A stretch of DNA of 64,000 nucleotides from Methylophaga sp. OBS3 (lineage in GTDB: Bacteria; Pseudomonadota; Gammaproteobacteria; Nitrosococcales; Methylophagaceae): contig NZ_JAPDMU010000005.1 in NCBI RefSeq assembly GCF_026319325.1, positions 1 to 64,000 of the forward strand, written 5' to 3'. A program made the position numbers and the translations under genes. Position 1 is the first letter of the stretch, and each line of letters starts with the position of its first letter. Positions 29,281 through 38,184 of this stretch are shown here, piece after piece. The notes below the pieces were generated by a model. The model saw nothing but the letters and a program-made list of their open reading frames with translations, did not search any database and had not been told where the DNA came from.

Positions 29281-30376
29281 TTGGAACTCGGCGCAACCAT
29301 GACTCGCATTAAAAACCTTCGGGATCGCAGTGACGATCTCAGGGGGTATCTTTGACTTCGATAGCAAAGCCGAAAGCTTAGTTGAAGTCACTCGCGAATT
29401 AGAAGATCCCAACGTTTGGAATGATCCCGAACGTGCCCAAAAGCTCGGACAAGAGCGGGCGAGTCTGGAAAAGCTGGTGGGCACGTTATCCGGCCACCGT
29501 GAAACACTCGAAGATGCCAAAGAATTGTTGGAAATGGCAGTTGAGGAGGGCGACCAAGATACCTTTGACTCCATCACCCAAGATTTGGATGAATTAGAAA
29601 AAGGTCTAGAAAAACTCGAATTCCAGAGAATGTTCTCTGGCAAGCTCGATAAAAATAGCGCTTATCTGGATATTCAAGCTGGCTCAGGTGGTACTGAGGC
29701 TCAAGATTGGGCCAATATGCTGCTGCGGATGTATTTGCGTTGGGGGGAAGCCAACGAATACAAAGTTGAGCTGATGGAAGTCTCGGCCGGTGAGGTTGCA
29801 GGTATTAAGTCCGCGACGATTCGCTTCGAAGGTGAATATGCATTTGGTATGTTGCGAACCGAAACAGGTGTTCACCGCTTGGTAAGGAAATCACCATTTG
29901 ACTCAGGTGCGCGTCGCCATACATCTTTTTCATCTGTGTTTGTTTATCCTGAAGTAGACGATACGATTGAGATTGATATTAATCCTGCAGATTTACGCGT
30001 TGATACTTACCGCTCAAGTGGTGCCGGTGGTCAGCACGTTAATACCACTGACTCTGCGGTGCGTATTACTCACGTACCAACTAATACCGTGGTGCAATGT
30101 CAGACTGAACGTAGTCAGCACCAAAACCGTGACAGGGCAATGAATGCCTTACGGGCAAAACTTTACGAGTTAGAGTTACAGAAACAAAACGAAGTCAAAC
30201 AAGCAGCCGAAGAATCGAAGTCAGATATCGGCTGGGGCAGTCAGATCCGTTCTTACGTATTGGATCAGTCTCGCATTAAAGACCTCCGTACCGGTGTCGA
30301 AACCGGCAACACGCAAGCAGTTCTCGATGGTGATATTGATCAGTTTATCGAGGCCTCACTGAAATCAGGCTTATAA
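29281..30376 (+). CDS. prfB: peptide chain release factor 2 (programmed +1 frameshift)
   Basis: RF2 releases peptides at UGA and UAA. It is encoded in two frames: 24 codons from a TTG at 29281 (ribosome site GAGGTGA) to CTT-TGA at 29350-29355, then +1 into the frame read to 30376, giving 364 residues; E. coli RF2 has 365. The GGQ motif lies in [17 protein letters not shown], and the stop-recognition loop around [14 protein letters not shown] has an SPF tripeptide. An ATG at 29299 is an alternative start in the zero frame. lysS follows after one base, a conserved order. Confidence 0.94.
29341..29356 (+). promoter_or_regulatory. prfB programmed +1 frameshift site
   Basis: AGGGGGTATCTTTGAC is the classic autoregulatory element: an internal Shine-Dalgarno-like AGGGGG, the slippery CTT codon, and an in-frame TGA followed by C. 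When RF2 is scarce the ribosome pauses at TGA and slips by one base. The element is the same as I recall from E. coli. Confidence 0.95.
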
Positions 30377-30377
30377 A

Positions 30378-31871
30378 ATGACCCAAGAAACTGAATTTGA
30401 TGAAAACCGGCTGATTGCTCAGCGCCGTGAAAAACTCGCTAGCATTCGTGAGCAAGGTAATGCCTTCCCGAATAATTTCCGCCGTAATGTAATGAACGGT
30501 GAATTACAAGCCGAATATGCTGAGTGGGATGGCGATAAACTGAAAGCTGAACCGCGCCGTGTCGCCATTGCTGGTCGTATGATGACCAAACGTGTAATGG
30601 GTAAAGCGAGCTTTGCGACCATTCGTGATATGTCTGGTGATATTCAGGTTTATGTCGCTCGTGATGAACTGCCTGAAGGTGTTTACCCACAGTTCAAAAG
30701 CTGGGACATGGGCGATATTATCGGTGCCGAAGGGACATTATTCCGTACCCAAAAAGGTGAGCTCTCAGTACATGTTGATAGCATTCAACTATTAACGAAA
30801 TCACTGCGTCCATTACCAGAAAAATTCCACGGTCTGTCAGATCAAGAAACACGCTATCGTCAACGTTATGTTGACCTCATCATGAATGAAGCTAGCCGTG
30901 AAGTTTTCAAACTACGTACCCAAATCATTGATGGTGTACGGCGTTACCTGATGGATAAAAACTACCTCGAAGTTGAAACGCCAATGATGCAGGCGATTCC
31001 TGGGGGGGCTACAGCAAGACCATTTACGACCTATCACAACGCATTAGATATGGATCTGTTTCTGCGTATCGCACCAGAGCTATATTTGAAACGTTTGATT
31101 GTCGGTGGTTTTGAGCGAGTATTTGAAATCAACCGTAACTTCCGTAACGAAGGTTTATCAACCCGTCATAATCCTGAGTTCACCATGGTTGAGTTCTATC
31201 AGGCTTATGCGGATTACATCGAACTGATGGATCTGACGGAAGATATGCTGCGTACCGTCACGCAAAACGTACTGGGTTCAACCAAAGTGCAATATCAAGG
31301 TCTTGATATCGATTTTGCTCAGCCGTTTATTCGTATGTCGGTGAAAGAATCAATTCTGCACTTCAACCCAGAGCTTAAACCTGAGCAATTGGAAAGTTTA
31401 GAAGCAGCAAGCGAGGTTGCTAAAAACTTAGCTATTCCGCTGAAAGATAGCTACGGTTTGGGGAAAGTCCAAATCGAGATCTTTGAGAAAACCGTTGAGC
31501 ATCAATTGATGCAACCAACTTTTATCACCGCTTACCCAACAGAAGTGTCACCATTGGCTCGCCGAAGTGATAGTGATCCCTTTGTGACAGATCGTTTTGA
31601 GTTCTTTGTTGGTGGCCGTGAGATCGCCAATGGTTTCTCGGAATTAAATGACGCTGAAGATCAAGCTGAGCGCTTTAAAGCTCAGGTTGCTGATAAAGAT
31701 GCTGGTGATCTTGAAGCGATGCATTACGATGCGGATTACATCCGTGCTCTGGAATACGGTATGCCGCCAACAGCGGGTGAAGGTATCGGTATCGACCGTC
31801 TGGTGATGTTATTAACTGACTCACCATCGATTCGTGATGTGTTGCTGTTCCCACATATGCGACCAGAGTAA
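30378..31871 (+). CDS. lysS: lysyl-tRNA synthetase, class II
   Basis: Charges tRNA-Lys. The 497-residue protein has an N-terminal OB-fold anticodon domain ([23 protein letters not shown]) and a class II core with motif 1 near [15 protein letters not shown]-type sequence, motif 2 [11 protein letters not shown], and motif 3 [12 protein letters not shown]. It follows prfB by one base and ends at a strong terminator. Confidence 0.96.
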   Translation: MTQETEFDENRLIAQRREKLASIREQGNAFPNNFRRNVMNGELQAEYAEWDGDKLKAEPRRVAIAGRMMTKRVMGKASFATIRDMSGDIQVYVARDELPEGVYPQFKSWDMGDIIGAEGTLFRTQKGELSVHVDSIQLLTKSLRPLPEKFHGLSDQETRYRQRYVDLIMNEASREVFKLRTQIIDGVRRYLMDKNYLEVETPMMQAIPGGATARPFTTYHNALDMDLFLRIAPELYLKRLIVGGFERVFEINRNFRNEGLSTRHNPEFTMVEFYQAYADYIELMDLTEDMLRTVTQNVLGSTKVQYQGLDIDFAQPFIRMSVKESILHFNPELKPEQLESLEAASEVAKNLAIPLKDSYGLGKVQIEIFEKTVEHQLMQPTFITAYPTEVSPLARRSDSDPFVTDRFEFFVGGREIANGFSELNDAEDQAERFKAQVADKDAGDLEAMHYDADYIRALEYGMPPTAGEGIGIDRLVMLLTDSPSIRDVLLFPHMRPE

Positions 31872-31894
31872 GTTACAAAACGAGCTAAATTGAA

Positions 31895-31922
31895 AAACGG
31901 GCTTCAGGCCCGTTTTTTTTTA
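31895..31922 (+). terminator. rho-independent terminator after lysS
   Basis: ACGGGC and GCCCGT pair around TTCAG, extended by A and T runs, and are followed by an uninterrupted T tract. It lies about 25 bases after the lysS stop and ends the prfB-lysS unit. Confidence 0.9.
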
Positions 31923-32022
31923 TTTTAAAATCTCTTAAATACATATTTAGTCTTGAGTGATAAAACAGTCATAAATTTAAGATCAGCCGCTAAAAATATA
32001 ATTAATCCATGGGAAGGATAAC

Positions 32023-32634
32023 GTGAAATTTCAAGGAAAACTAAGCAACTGGAATGATGACAAAGGCTTTGGTTTTGTTGAGCCGAATGGCGGTGGCGAC
32101 AGAGCATTTGTTCATATCAAATCTTTCACAAGACGTTCGAGAAGACCCGTTGATGGCGATGTCATTGTTTATGAACTGGTGAAAGAAGCGAGTGGTAAAT
32201 TCAAAGCGGTTAATGTCAGTTTTGCTCGTGATCGCGCTTTAAAAAGTAAGCCAACTCATAAGAAACCCATTGTAGGGACTATCATCATAATTACATTTTG
32301 TTTGGCATTGGCAGGGTTGGTGTCGCTTGGTCGCGCGCCAATTGAATTGCTCTATGTCTATGTAGCTATGAGTATTCTGACGTTCATTAACTACACTTTA
32401 GATAAATCAGCAGCAAAAAATAACCGTTGGCGTACATCTGAAAATCAGTTGCATTTATTGAGTCTTGCTGGCGGTTGGCCAGGTGCTTTTTACGCTCAGA
32501 ACAAACTGAGACATAAATCAATTAAAAAAGAGTTTAAACAGGTTTACTGGATAACTGTGATAATGAATATTGCCGCTTTGGCTTGGCTACTAACCCCTGA
32601 AGGTTTGGAGTTCATGGGAACATTTATCAGCTAA
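32023..32634 (+). CDS. cold-shock domain / DUF1294 membrane protein
   Basis: A 203-residue fusion. Residues 1-70 form a cold-shock OB fold with the RNP-1-like KGFGFVEPNGG and RAFVHI motifs, so nucleic-acid binding is likely. Residues from about 85 form a DUF1294 membrane part with three to four helices and the motif GGWPGAFYAQNKLRHKS. The combination is known in Proteobacteria, but its function is not. It starts at a GTG after a GGAAGGA ribosome site. It is monocistronic by spacing. Confidence 0.85.
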   Translation: MKFQGKLSNWNDDKGFGFVEPNGGGDRAFVHIKSFTRRSRRPVDGDVIVYELVKEASGKFKAVNVSFARDRALKSKPTHKKPIVGTIIIITFCLALAGLVSLGRAPIELLYVYVAMSILTFINYTLDKSAAKNNRWRTSENQLHLLSLAGGWPGAFYAQNKLRHKSIKKEFKQVYWITVIMNIAALAWLLTPEGLEFMGTFIS

Positions 32635-32772
32635 CAGTTTTCTCACTTTTCCTTAAATGACTTTAATCTCGATTATTGCACTGCAGCAACAATCCAATTA
32701 ACTTCCTTCATAGCGCCAAGCTTTCATCTTCTAATTTGTACAACCATCTATTCTCAATCGAGGAGTAATAAC

Positions 32773-33672
32773 TTGCAGCATGCTTTGTTGATTGTTAATC
32801 CGCACAGTCGAAATGGGCAAGTCGAAGCTTTGCAAGCTGCTATCGAGTTGTTGAAAAATGCAGGTATTGATGTGTCAATAAATGAGTCAGAAAGTGAAGA
32901 ACATCTGGTGGCATTAATTGAAGAATATGATCGTGAAGACGGGATTGTCATCGTGGCTGGTGGCGATGGCACGATTAGTTCCGCGCTTGAAGTGATTTAT
33001 AACTGCCAACGAACATTAGCGATTTTCCCAATGGGTACGGCGAATGATCTTGCGAAATCCATTGGTGTACCCGCTGACTTGTTGTCAGCTGCGCAAGTGA
33101 TTGCTGAGGGTAAGCGCGAGTCAATCAGTTTAGGTAAGGTCAACGGCCATTATTTTATTAATGTCGCTCACGTTGGACTTGGTGTTGATGTGACACGTGA
33201 AATAACGCCAGAGAGTAAAAAATACTTTGGTGTGTTTGCTTATCTGACGGCCTTTTTTCGAGCACTTAAGCGTAATAAGAGTTTTAAGGTTAAGATCAAT
33301 TACGATGATGGCTACTGTTCATCAAAAGCAATTCATTTAGCTGTTGGCAATGGCCGCTTTTATGGTGGCGGTAATATTGTTGATGAACGGGCGAGCTTGC
33401 TGGATGATGAATTAAGTTTGTTTTTTATCAAGCCACAACCATGGTGGAAACTTATTCTACTAGGGCCTATCCTACGTAATGGTGCCAAACACAACACTGA
33501 CAGAATCGTTCGTAAGTCAGCCAAAAAGTTTAGTATTCAAACCACGAGACCCAAGTCACTAGAGGCCGATGGTGAATTCAAAACCAAGACGCCAGCAGCG
33601 TTTGAAGTTATCCCTGAAGCCATCAAAGTGATAGTTGGTGAGCCGCCAATACCAACCTCAGGAACAAAGTGA
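32773..33672 (+). CDS. diacylglycerol/lipid kinase family protein (YegS-like)
   Basis: A 299-residue lipid kinase-like protein with the DAGK catalytic domain: LIVNPHSRNGQ at the N-terminus, nucleotide-binding VIVAGGDGTISSALE, and the FPMGTANDLAKS motif. A C-terminal beta-sandwich has ADGEFKTKTPAAFEV. It probably phosphorylates a membrane lipid; the substrate is unknown. A TTG start follows an excellent GAGGAG ribosome site. The next gene begins two bases after its stop. Confidence 0.88.
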   Translation: MQHALLIVNPHSRNGQVEALQAAIELLKNAGIDVSINESESEEHLVALIEEYDREDGIVIVAGGDGTISSALEVIYNCQRTLAIFPMGTANDLAKSIGVPADLLSAAQVIAEGKRESISLGKVNGHYFINVAHVGLGVDVTREITPESKKYFGVFAYLTAFFRALKRNKSFKVKINYDDGYCSSKAIHLAVGNGRFYGGGNIVDERASLLDDELSLFFIKPQPWWKLILLGPILRNGAKHNTDRIVRKSAKKFSIQTTRPKSLEADGEFKTKTPAAFEVIPEAIKVIVGEPPIPTSGTK

Positions 33673-33673
33673 G

Positions 33674-34108
33674 ATGTCGATAATACGCTCAGATGAACAA
33701 GCCGATGCGCTAGAGATTTTGAAACAAGTCATTGAGACAGCCAACTTTTACCGTGCAATGGGGGCATTATTAGCCGAAGAAGACGGTCATGAAGCGCTCG
33801 AAGAGATTGCTAGTCAACGTGAAGAATATATAGAACCATTCCAAAACATCGTAGAAGAACTAGATGAATTCCCGTCAACGCCAGACTCAGATAAAGAGCT
33901 AGTCGAAGAGTTGGCAGGTAAACTGACGAAATTACTCTCAGCAGATTTTAAACAGGCTATTCACGATAAATGTTTGAACAAAGATCAGGTTTTAGCGGAT
34001 TTGATTGGGCAGACTGTTTTAGTTGAACAGTCAGCAGAATATAAATTGCTACTCGATTCTTTGGCTGAGCATTTAGCTAAAACCAAAAAATATTTGCACT
34101 CAGTTTAA
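33674..34108 (+). CDS. hypothetical acidic helical protein
   Basis: A 144-residue protein that I do not recognise. It is strongly acidic and predicted all-helical, with no signal peptide or membrane segment and one cysteine. It has some resemblance to four-helix ferritin-like proteins (ETANFYRAMGALLAEEDGHE), but no metal-binding set is clear. The ATG at 33674 lies two bases after the lipid kinase stop and was preferred to an upstream overlap start at 33635. Co-transcription with the kinase gene is likely. Confidence 0.6.
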   Translation: MSIIRSDEQADALEILKQVIETANFYRAMGALLAEEDGHEALEEIASQREEYIEPFQNIVEELDEFPSTPDSDKELVEELAGKLTKLLSADFKQAIHDKCLNKDQVLADLIGQTVLVEQSAEYKLLLDSLAEHLAKTKKYLHSV

Positions 34109-34155
34109 GTGCCATAAAATTTATTTGATGCCTTTATGTTTATTTGGGAGTGTTG

Positions 34156-34506
34156 ATGATTTTTGTTGAAATGTCTGACGATGAAATTTTAGCGATAGCT
34201 AATCCAATAATGGATAACTTGATGGATGGCTCAACAGAAATTAATCATAAAAAACATATTAAAGATTTCACAGACCGTTTGAAGACAATCGTTAGCCAAG
34301 ATTATCTACAAAAAGTGTGTGAACAATACCAATCACAAAAAGGCTTTTTTGCAGCGCGTCAGCCTGTTGCTGTCTTTAGACGACCTGATTCGGTAGCCAT
34401 TATTTGGAAGCAGTTTTTCACAAAAGCTGAAGGTGAGTTTGTTGCTGAAATGGTGTTGGTTCAGAAAGACGGCCAATATCTCTGTGACCATGTCATGGTT
34501 TTTTGA
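34156..34506 (+). CDS. hypothetical protein
   Basis: A 116-residue soluble protein of unknown family. The N-terminal half is helical (MSDDEILAIANPIMDNLMDG) and the C-terminal half is beta-rich (ARQPVAVFRRPDSVAIIWKQF). No signal peptide or catalytic motif is apparent. The ATG at 34156 has a GGGAG ribosome site six bases upstream; a TTG at 34144 would place that site inside the gene. Its stop overlaps a possible TTG start of the next gene. Confidence 0.55.
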   Translation: MIFVEMSDDEILAIANPIMDNLMDGSTEINHKKHIKDFTDRLKTIVSQDYLQKVCEQYQSQKGFFAARQPVAVFRRPDSVAIIWKQFFTKAEGEFVAEMVLVQKDGQYLCDHVMVF

Positions 34507-34523
34507 GTAAGGGTAATCTCGGT

Positions 34524-34952
34524 ATGCAGATCCTTAATTACCAAAAAGTCACAAAAAATATCCATACATCTGGGCAGCCCAATGCTGATGAGTTTTTGTT
34601 CATTGCAGAAGCGGGTGTTGATACTGTGGTGAATCTGGCCATGCCTGACCATGAAAAAGCGGTTGCTAATGAAGGGGCGTTGGTCACATCACTTGGCATG
34701 AACTATATACATATTCCAATCGTATGGCATCACCCTAAAATTGAGCAATACGAGTTGTTTCGGACCATCATGCAAGCACATACTAATAAATCGATTTGGG
34801 TGCATTGTGCGTTGAATTGGCGGGTAGCCAGCTTCATCTATCTATATAGTATTCAACATCTGGAAGTTTCAGAGTGGCAGGCTAAAGCGGCTTTACATAA
34901 TATCTGGACACCCGATGAAACTTGGTCGGCGTTTATTAAACAAAATGCCTAG
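34524..34952 (+). CDS. protein tyrosine phosphatase-like protein with a CX4R loop
   Basis: A 142-residue dual-specificity-phosphatase-like protein (TSGQPNADEFLFIAEAGVDT at the N-terminus). The P-loop region is VHCALNWRVASF: Cys and Arg are present but separated by four residues instead of the canonical five. This variant loop occurs in a bacterial subfamily I recall, so it may be normal here, but activity is uncertain. The start is ambiguous between ATG 34524 and a TTG at 34503 overlapping the previous stop. Confidence 0.7.
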   Translation: MQILNYQKVTKNIHTSGQPNADEFLFIAEAGVDTVVNLAMPDHEKAVANEGALVTSLGMNYIHIPIVWHHPKIEQYELFRTIMQAHTNKSIWVHCALNWRVASFIYLYSIQHLEVSEWQAKAALHNIWTPDETWSAFIKQNA

Positions 34953-34974
34953 TCGTTGATAGCTTAGATTCATC

Positions 34975-35646
34975 ATGCTACAAGCTGTAATTTTCGATAT
35001 GGATGGCACGCTGATCGACTCAGAGCCAATGTGGAAAGCTGCTGAGAAGCAGGTTTTTTCATCAGTGGGTGTTCATGTTTCTGAAGAGCTTTCAGCAAAA
35101 ACAGCAGTAATGACAAAGCGTGAAGTGACTGAGTTTTGGTTTAGTCATTTTCCGTGGTCAGATAAAAGCCTTGATGACGTCGAAAATGAAGTGGTGGACT
35201 TGGTCGCCGAGTTAATTGCCGAACAGGGGCAGGCCATGCCGGGTGTGAAAGCACTTCTCGATTTTCTTAAAACAAAAAATCTCAAAATTGGTTTAGCGAC
35301 AAATGCACCTGCAAGGCTAATCCCGGTCGTGCTCGACAAGCTTGCTATTGCGGATTATTTTCATGCGACGTCTTCATCAGAGCAGGAGCTCGCTGGTAAA
35401 CCTGATCCGGCGGTTTATCTTCGAACTATAGAAAAGCTTAATGTTGATGCAGATAAATCAGTTGCTTTTGAAGATTCGCTTTCAGGCATTATGGCTGCAA
35501 AAAATGCCAATATGAAAACCGTCGTGGTGCCACAGGCATCCGAGTTCGCTGACGAAAAGTACCAATTATCCCACCTAAAGTTACGTTGTTTGTCGGATTT
35601 TAATGATGAACACTTTGCGACCATCGCTAACTGCGTCGCAAGCTAA
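34975..35646 (+). CDS. HAD-family sugar-phosphate phosphatase (HxpB/YniC-like)
   Basis: A 223-residue HAD hydrolase with the nucleophile motif FDMDGTLIDSEP, motif II GLATNAP, the KPDP lysine motif, and FEDSLSGIMAAKNANM. The cap insertion and SEPMWKAAEKQVF region resemble E. coli YniC/HxpB, which dephosphorylates hexitol and 2-deoxyglucose phosphates; the true substrate cannot be assigned. It is cytoplasmic. It is likely transcribed with the preceding small genes. Confidence 0.82.
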   Translation: MLQAVIFDMDGTLIDSEPMWKAAEKQVFSSVGVHVSEELSAKTAVMTKREVTEFWFSHFPWSDKSLDDVENEVVDLVAELIAEQGQAMPGVKALLDFLKTKNLKIGLATNAPARLIPVVLDKLAIADYFHATSSSEQELAGKPDPAVYLRTIEKLNVDADKSVAFEDSLSGIMAAKNANMKTVVVPQASEFADEKYQLSHLKLRCLSDFNDEHFATIANCVAS

Positions 35647-35669
35647 AGCATAAAAATAGAGGAAACCCC

Positions 35670-35960
35670 ATGGAAAAAATTGATGAAGCGTTCTTTCAAC
35701 GAGCGGATGCCCATATTCATTTATCGAATGATCAAATTAGTGAAACGGTATCAAGCGGTAAGGTCAGTGCTTCCAATATGTATGCTACGGCGCGGTTTAA
35801 TGCTTGGTTAAGTGCTTGTGGCTGGGAGTCTGCAAAAGAATTGGCAGATGCGAAAGCTGAAACGGTTGATTATTTTGTCGCTGAGTATCGAAAAATGCTC
35901 GAAGAAAACCTGGATGATTACATCAAAAATTTTGACGCATACATGAATAAAAAAGGCTGA
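35670..35960 (+). CDS. DUF3144 family protein
   Basis: A 96-residue soluble helical protein with the DUF3144 pattern: an N-terminal FFQRADAHIHLSNDQ, a central SASNMYATARFNAWLSA and a C-terminal EYRKMLEENLDDYIKNFD. Its function is unknown. A good AGAGGA ribosome site precedes the ATG. It lies in a run of same-strand small genes. Confidence 0.75.
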   Translation: MEKIDEAFFQRADAHIHLSNDQISETVSSGKVSASNMYATARFNAWLSACGWESAKELADAKAETVDYFVAEYRKMLEENLDDYIKNFDAYMNKKG

Positions 35961-35987
35961 GCAGGGCGTTCGCTCAATAAAGTAACT

Positions 35988-36557
35988 ATGGAATTAAAAG
36001 ATTTACTTAACCATTTTAATCAGGGCTTATCGATCCACGAGGGCGATGAGGCACATCAGTTATTGGTGCATTACAGTAACGAAGCCATGCGAATTACGGC
36101 GACGTTAAATAGCACTTATCATTCGCCTGAAAAGGTTAGACGTTTATTTTCAGAGCTGACAGGACAAACTATCGACGACAGCTTTATGTTGTTTCCACCG
36201 TTTAATGCTGACTTTGGTAAAAACATCACGATTGGTAAAACGGTGTTTATTAATTCGGGCTGTAAGTTTCAAGACCAAGGCGGTATTACCATTGGCGATG
36301 ATGTGCTGATTGGACACAATGTGGTGATTGCAACCGTTAATCATGGCATCAGCAAAGCCACTCGACATGCCAATTACATGTTGCCCGTAAAGATTGGCAA
36401 TAATGTCTGGATTGGTGCCAATGTAACGATTTTGCCCGGAGTCACCGTTGGCGATGATGCTGTTTTGGCAGCTGGTGCCGTGGTAACGAAAGATGTTGCT
36501 GCTGGCACGGTTGTTGGCGGTGTTCCTGCCAAATTCATTAAAAATATTGATGATTAA
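35988..36557 (+). CDS. sugar O-acetyltransferase, left-handed beta-helix (Maa/NodL type)
   Basis: A 189-residue acetyl-CoA-dependent transferase with an N-terminal helical Mac domain (residues 10-60) and hexapeptide repeats forming a left-handed beta helix (ITIGDDVLIGHNVVIATVNHG, NNVWIGANVTILPGVTVGDDAV). The catalytic histidine is probably that in TVNHG. It resembles maltose or galactoside acetyltransferases, but the acceptor is unknown. Confidence 0.85.
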   Translation: MELKDLLNHFNQGLSIHEGDEAHQLLVHYSNEAMRITATLNSTYHSPEKVRRLFSELTGQTIDDSFMLFPPFNADFGKNITIGKTVFINSGCKFQDQGGITIGDDVLIGHNVVIATVNHGISKATRHANYMLPVKIGNNVWIGANVTILPGVTVGDDAVLAAGAVVTKDVAAGTVVGGVPAKFIKNIDD

Positions 36558-36588
36558 CAAGGCTTAAGCCTAATCGAAAGGAATCATA

Positions 36589-36999
36589 ATGCGGATAATT
36601 GGGTTTGTGGTGCTGAGTTTGTTGTCATCAATGCTTATGGCATCCAACGTTGTTGATTGTGAAAAGGCCATGACCACGATTGAAATCAATCAATGCGCCA
36701 AGCTAGAGCTTGAGTCTGCTCAAGACACGCTGAATCAATATTACCAATCCAGTCTGAAAAGGTATCAAGAAGATAAAGAGCTGGTCTCAGCAATAGAGAC
36801 ATCCCAAGCTGATTGGCAAACCTATATGGAATCGCAGTGTGGGGCAGTATTTACGCAGTGGCGTGATGGCACTATACGTGGTGTTGTAACACTATCCTGT
36901 AAAACTACGCTCACTAAGCAACGCACGCATCAGTTATGGCAGTATTTCTTAACGTATATGGATAGTACACCGCCGATACTTCCTGAGCCCGAGCTATAA
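36589..36999 (+). CDS. DUF1311 / LprI-like exported protein
   Basis: A 136-residue exported protein with a signal peptide (residues 1-18, MLMASNVVD boundary) and a lysozyme-inhibitor LprI-like domain. Four cysteines (CEKAMTTIEINQC early, then CGAVF and LSCKT) could form two disulfides. The family includes lysozyme inhibitors, but most members are uncharacterised. A GAAAGGA ribosome site is present. It is followed seven bases later by a C39-like gene. Confidence 0.8.
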   Translation: MRIIGFVVLSLLSSMLMASNVVDCEKAMTTIEINQCAKLELESAQDTLNQYYQSSLKRYQEDKELVSAIETSQADWQTYMESQCGAVFTQWRDGTIRGVVTLSCKTTLTKQRTHQLWQYFLTYMDSTPPILPEPEL

Positions 37000-37005
37000 A
37001 TTCCT

Positions 37006-37416
37006 ATGCAGTTTGTTATCCAACAAGAACCATCAGGTTGTGGTTTGGCTGCGTGTGCTGCGTTGGCTAGGCTGAGTTACGACCAAATCAAAACGAAAGC
37101 CAATGCCATGGGGATCTTTGCTGAAGATAAGGCGCTTTGGTCTCAAACTGATCATGTTAGAAAACTTCTCGCTGAATTTGATATTGCGTTGTCACCTGTT
37201 GAGACGCCATTTGATTCTTGGCAGCAATTACCCGACAAAGCCTTACTCGCCATTAAATGGCATAAAGAGCATGACAAACCATTTTGGCATTGGGTGGTTT
37301 TTAGCAGAGTTGCTGGAGAGGCTGTTGTCCTAGATTCTAAAAAAGCACTGAAAAATCACAGACGCAAAGACTTCGGACGCATGCAGCCAAAGTGGTACAT
37401 TGCCGTCTTAGATTAA
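37006..37416 (+). CDS. standalone C39-like cysteine peptidase domain protein
   Basis: A 136-residue protein consisting of just a C39-like papain-fold domain. The catalytic Cys is in PSGCGLAACAAL, the His in KPFWHWVVF, and a following Asp in VVLDSKKA. C39 domains usually sit on bacteriocin ABC exporters and cut double-glycine leaders; here there is no transporter, signal peptide or leader peptide nearby. The substrate is unknown. Confidence 0.7.
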   Translation: MQFVIQQEPSGCGLAACAALARLSYDQIKTKANAMGIFAEDKALWSQTDHVRKLLAEFDIALSPVETPFDSWQQLPDKALLAIKWHKEHDKPFWHWVVFSRVAGEAVVLDSKKALKNHRRKDFGRMQPKWYIAVLD

Positions 37417-37428
37417 TGGGGGCTCATG

Positions 37429-38145
37429 ATGAGTGAATGGCAACAAATCATTTTATTAACACTGGTCGCAGGTTTGGCTATGCCAGCGGGTGCCATTGTT
37501 GCCATGTTTGAGCGTATTCGCCCTGGTTGGTTAGAAAACGAAGTGCGTCACAGTGTAATTGCTTTTGGTGGCGGTGCTTTGCTGGCGGCGGTAACGCTGG
37601 TATTGGTTCCTGAAGGTATTCGAAATTTATCGCCGCTGTTCATTGTTGTCAGCTTTGTTGGTGGTGGTGTGCTGTTTATGATTTTAGATAGATGGCTGGC
37701 TGCCAAAAATTCACCGATGAGCCAGTTGATTGCAATGTTGGCAGATTTTGTTCCTGAAGCATTAGCGCTTGGTGCGACTTTTGCGTTTTCAACAGAGGCG
37801 GGCGTGTTACTTGCCGGAGTGATCGCACTACAAAATTTGCCTGAGGGCTTTAACGCTTATCGTGAAATCAAGCAATCGACCCATTACAACCGACTACAGA
37901 TATTATTTGCATTTACTTTGATGGCATTGCTTGGGCCTCTTGCTGGTATTTCTGGCTATTGGTTATTGGTAGATTATCCGGCCATTGTTTCTGGAATCAT
38001 GTTGTTTGCAGCTGGCGGTATTCTTTATCTTATTTTTCAAGATATCGCTCCTCAAGCAAAGTTAGAAAAGCACTGGGCACCGCCACTGGGGGCGATTGCA
38101 GGATTTTTACTCGGCATTATTGCCAAAGTCTTATTAGATGCCTAG
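37429..38145 (+). CDS. ZIP-family metal transporter
   Basis: A 238-residue inner-membrane protein with about seven to eight hydrophobic segments. The ZIP signature helices are visible: ADFVPEALALGATFAF and GVIALQNLPEGFNAYREIK (metal-binding N and E residues of helices IV and V). It is expected to import zinc or another divalent metal. The second of two adjacent ATG codons is better spaced from GGGGGC. No Zur-like site is seen. Confidence 0.85.
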   Translation: MSEWQQIILLTLVAGLAMPAGAIVAMFERIRPGWLENEVRHSVIAFGGGALLAAVTLVLVPEGIRNLSPLFIVVSFVGGGVLFMILDRWLAAKNSPMSQLIAMLADFVPEALALGATFAFSTEAGVLLAGVIALQNLPEGFNAYREIKQSTHYNRLQILFAFTLMALLGPLAGISGYWLLVDYPAIVSGIMLFAAGGILYLIFQDIAPQAKLEKHWAPPLGAIAGFLLGIIAKVLLDA

Positions 38146-38184
38146 TTATCATCAGATATAGGCTAATTCAGGTTTTGAGGTGTT

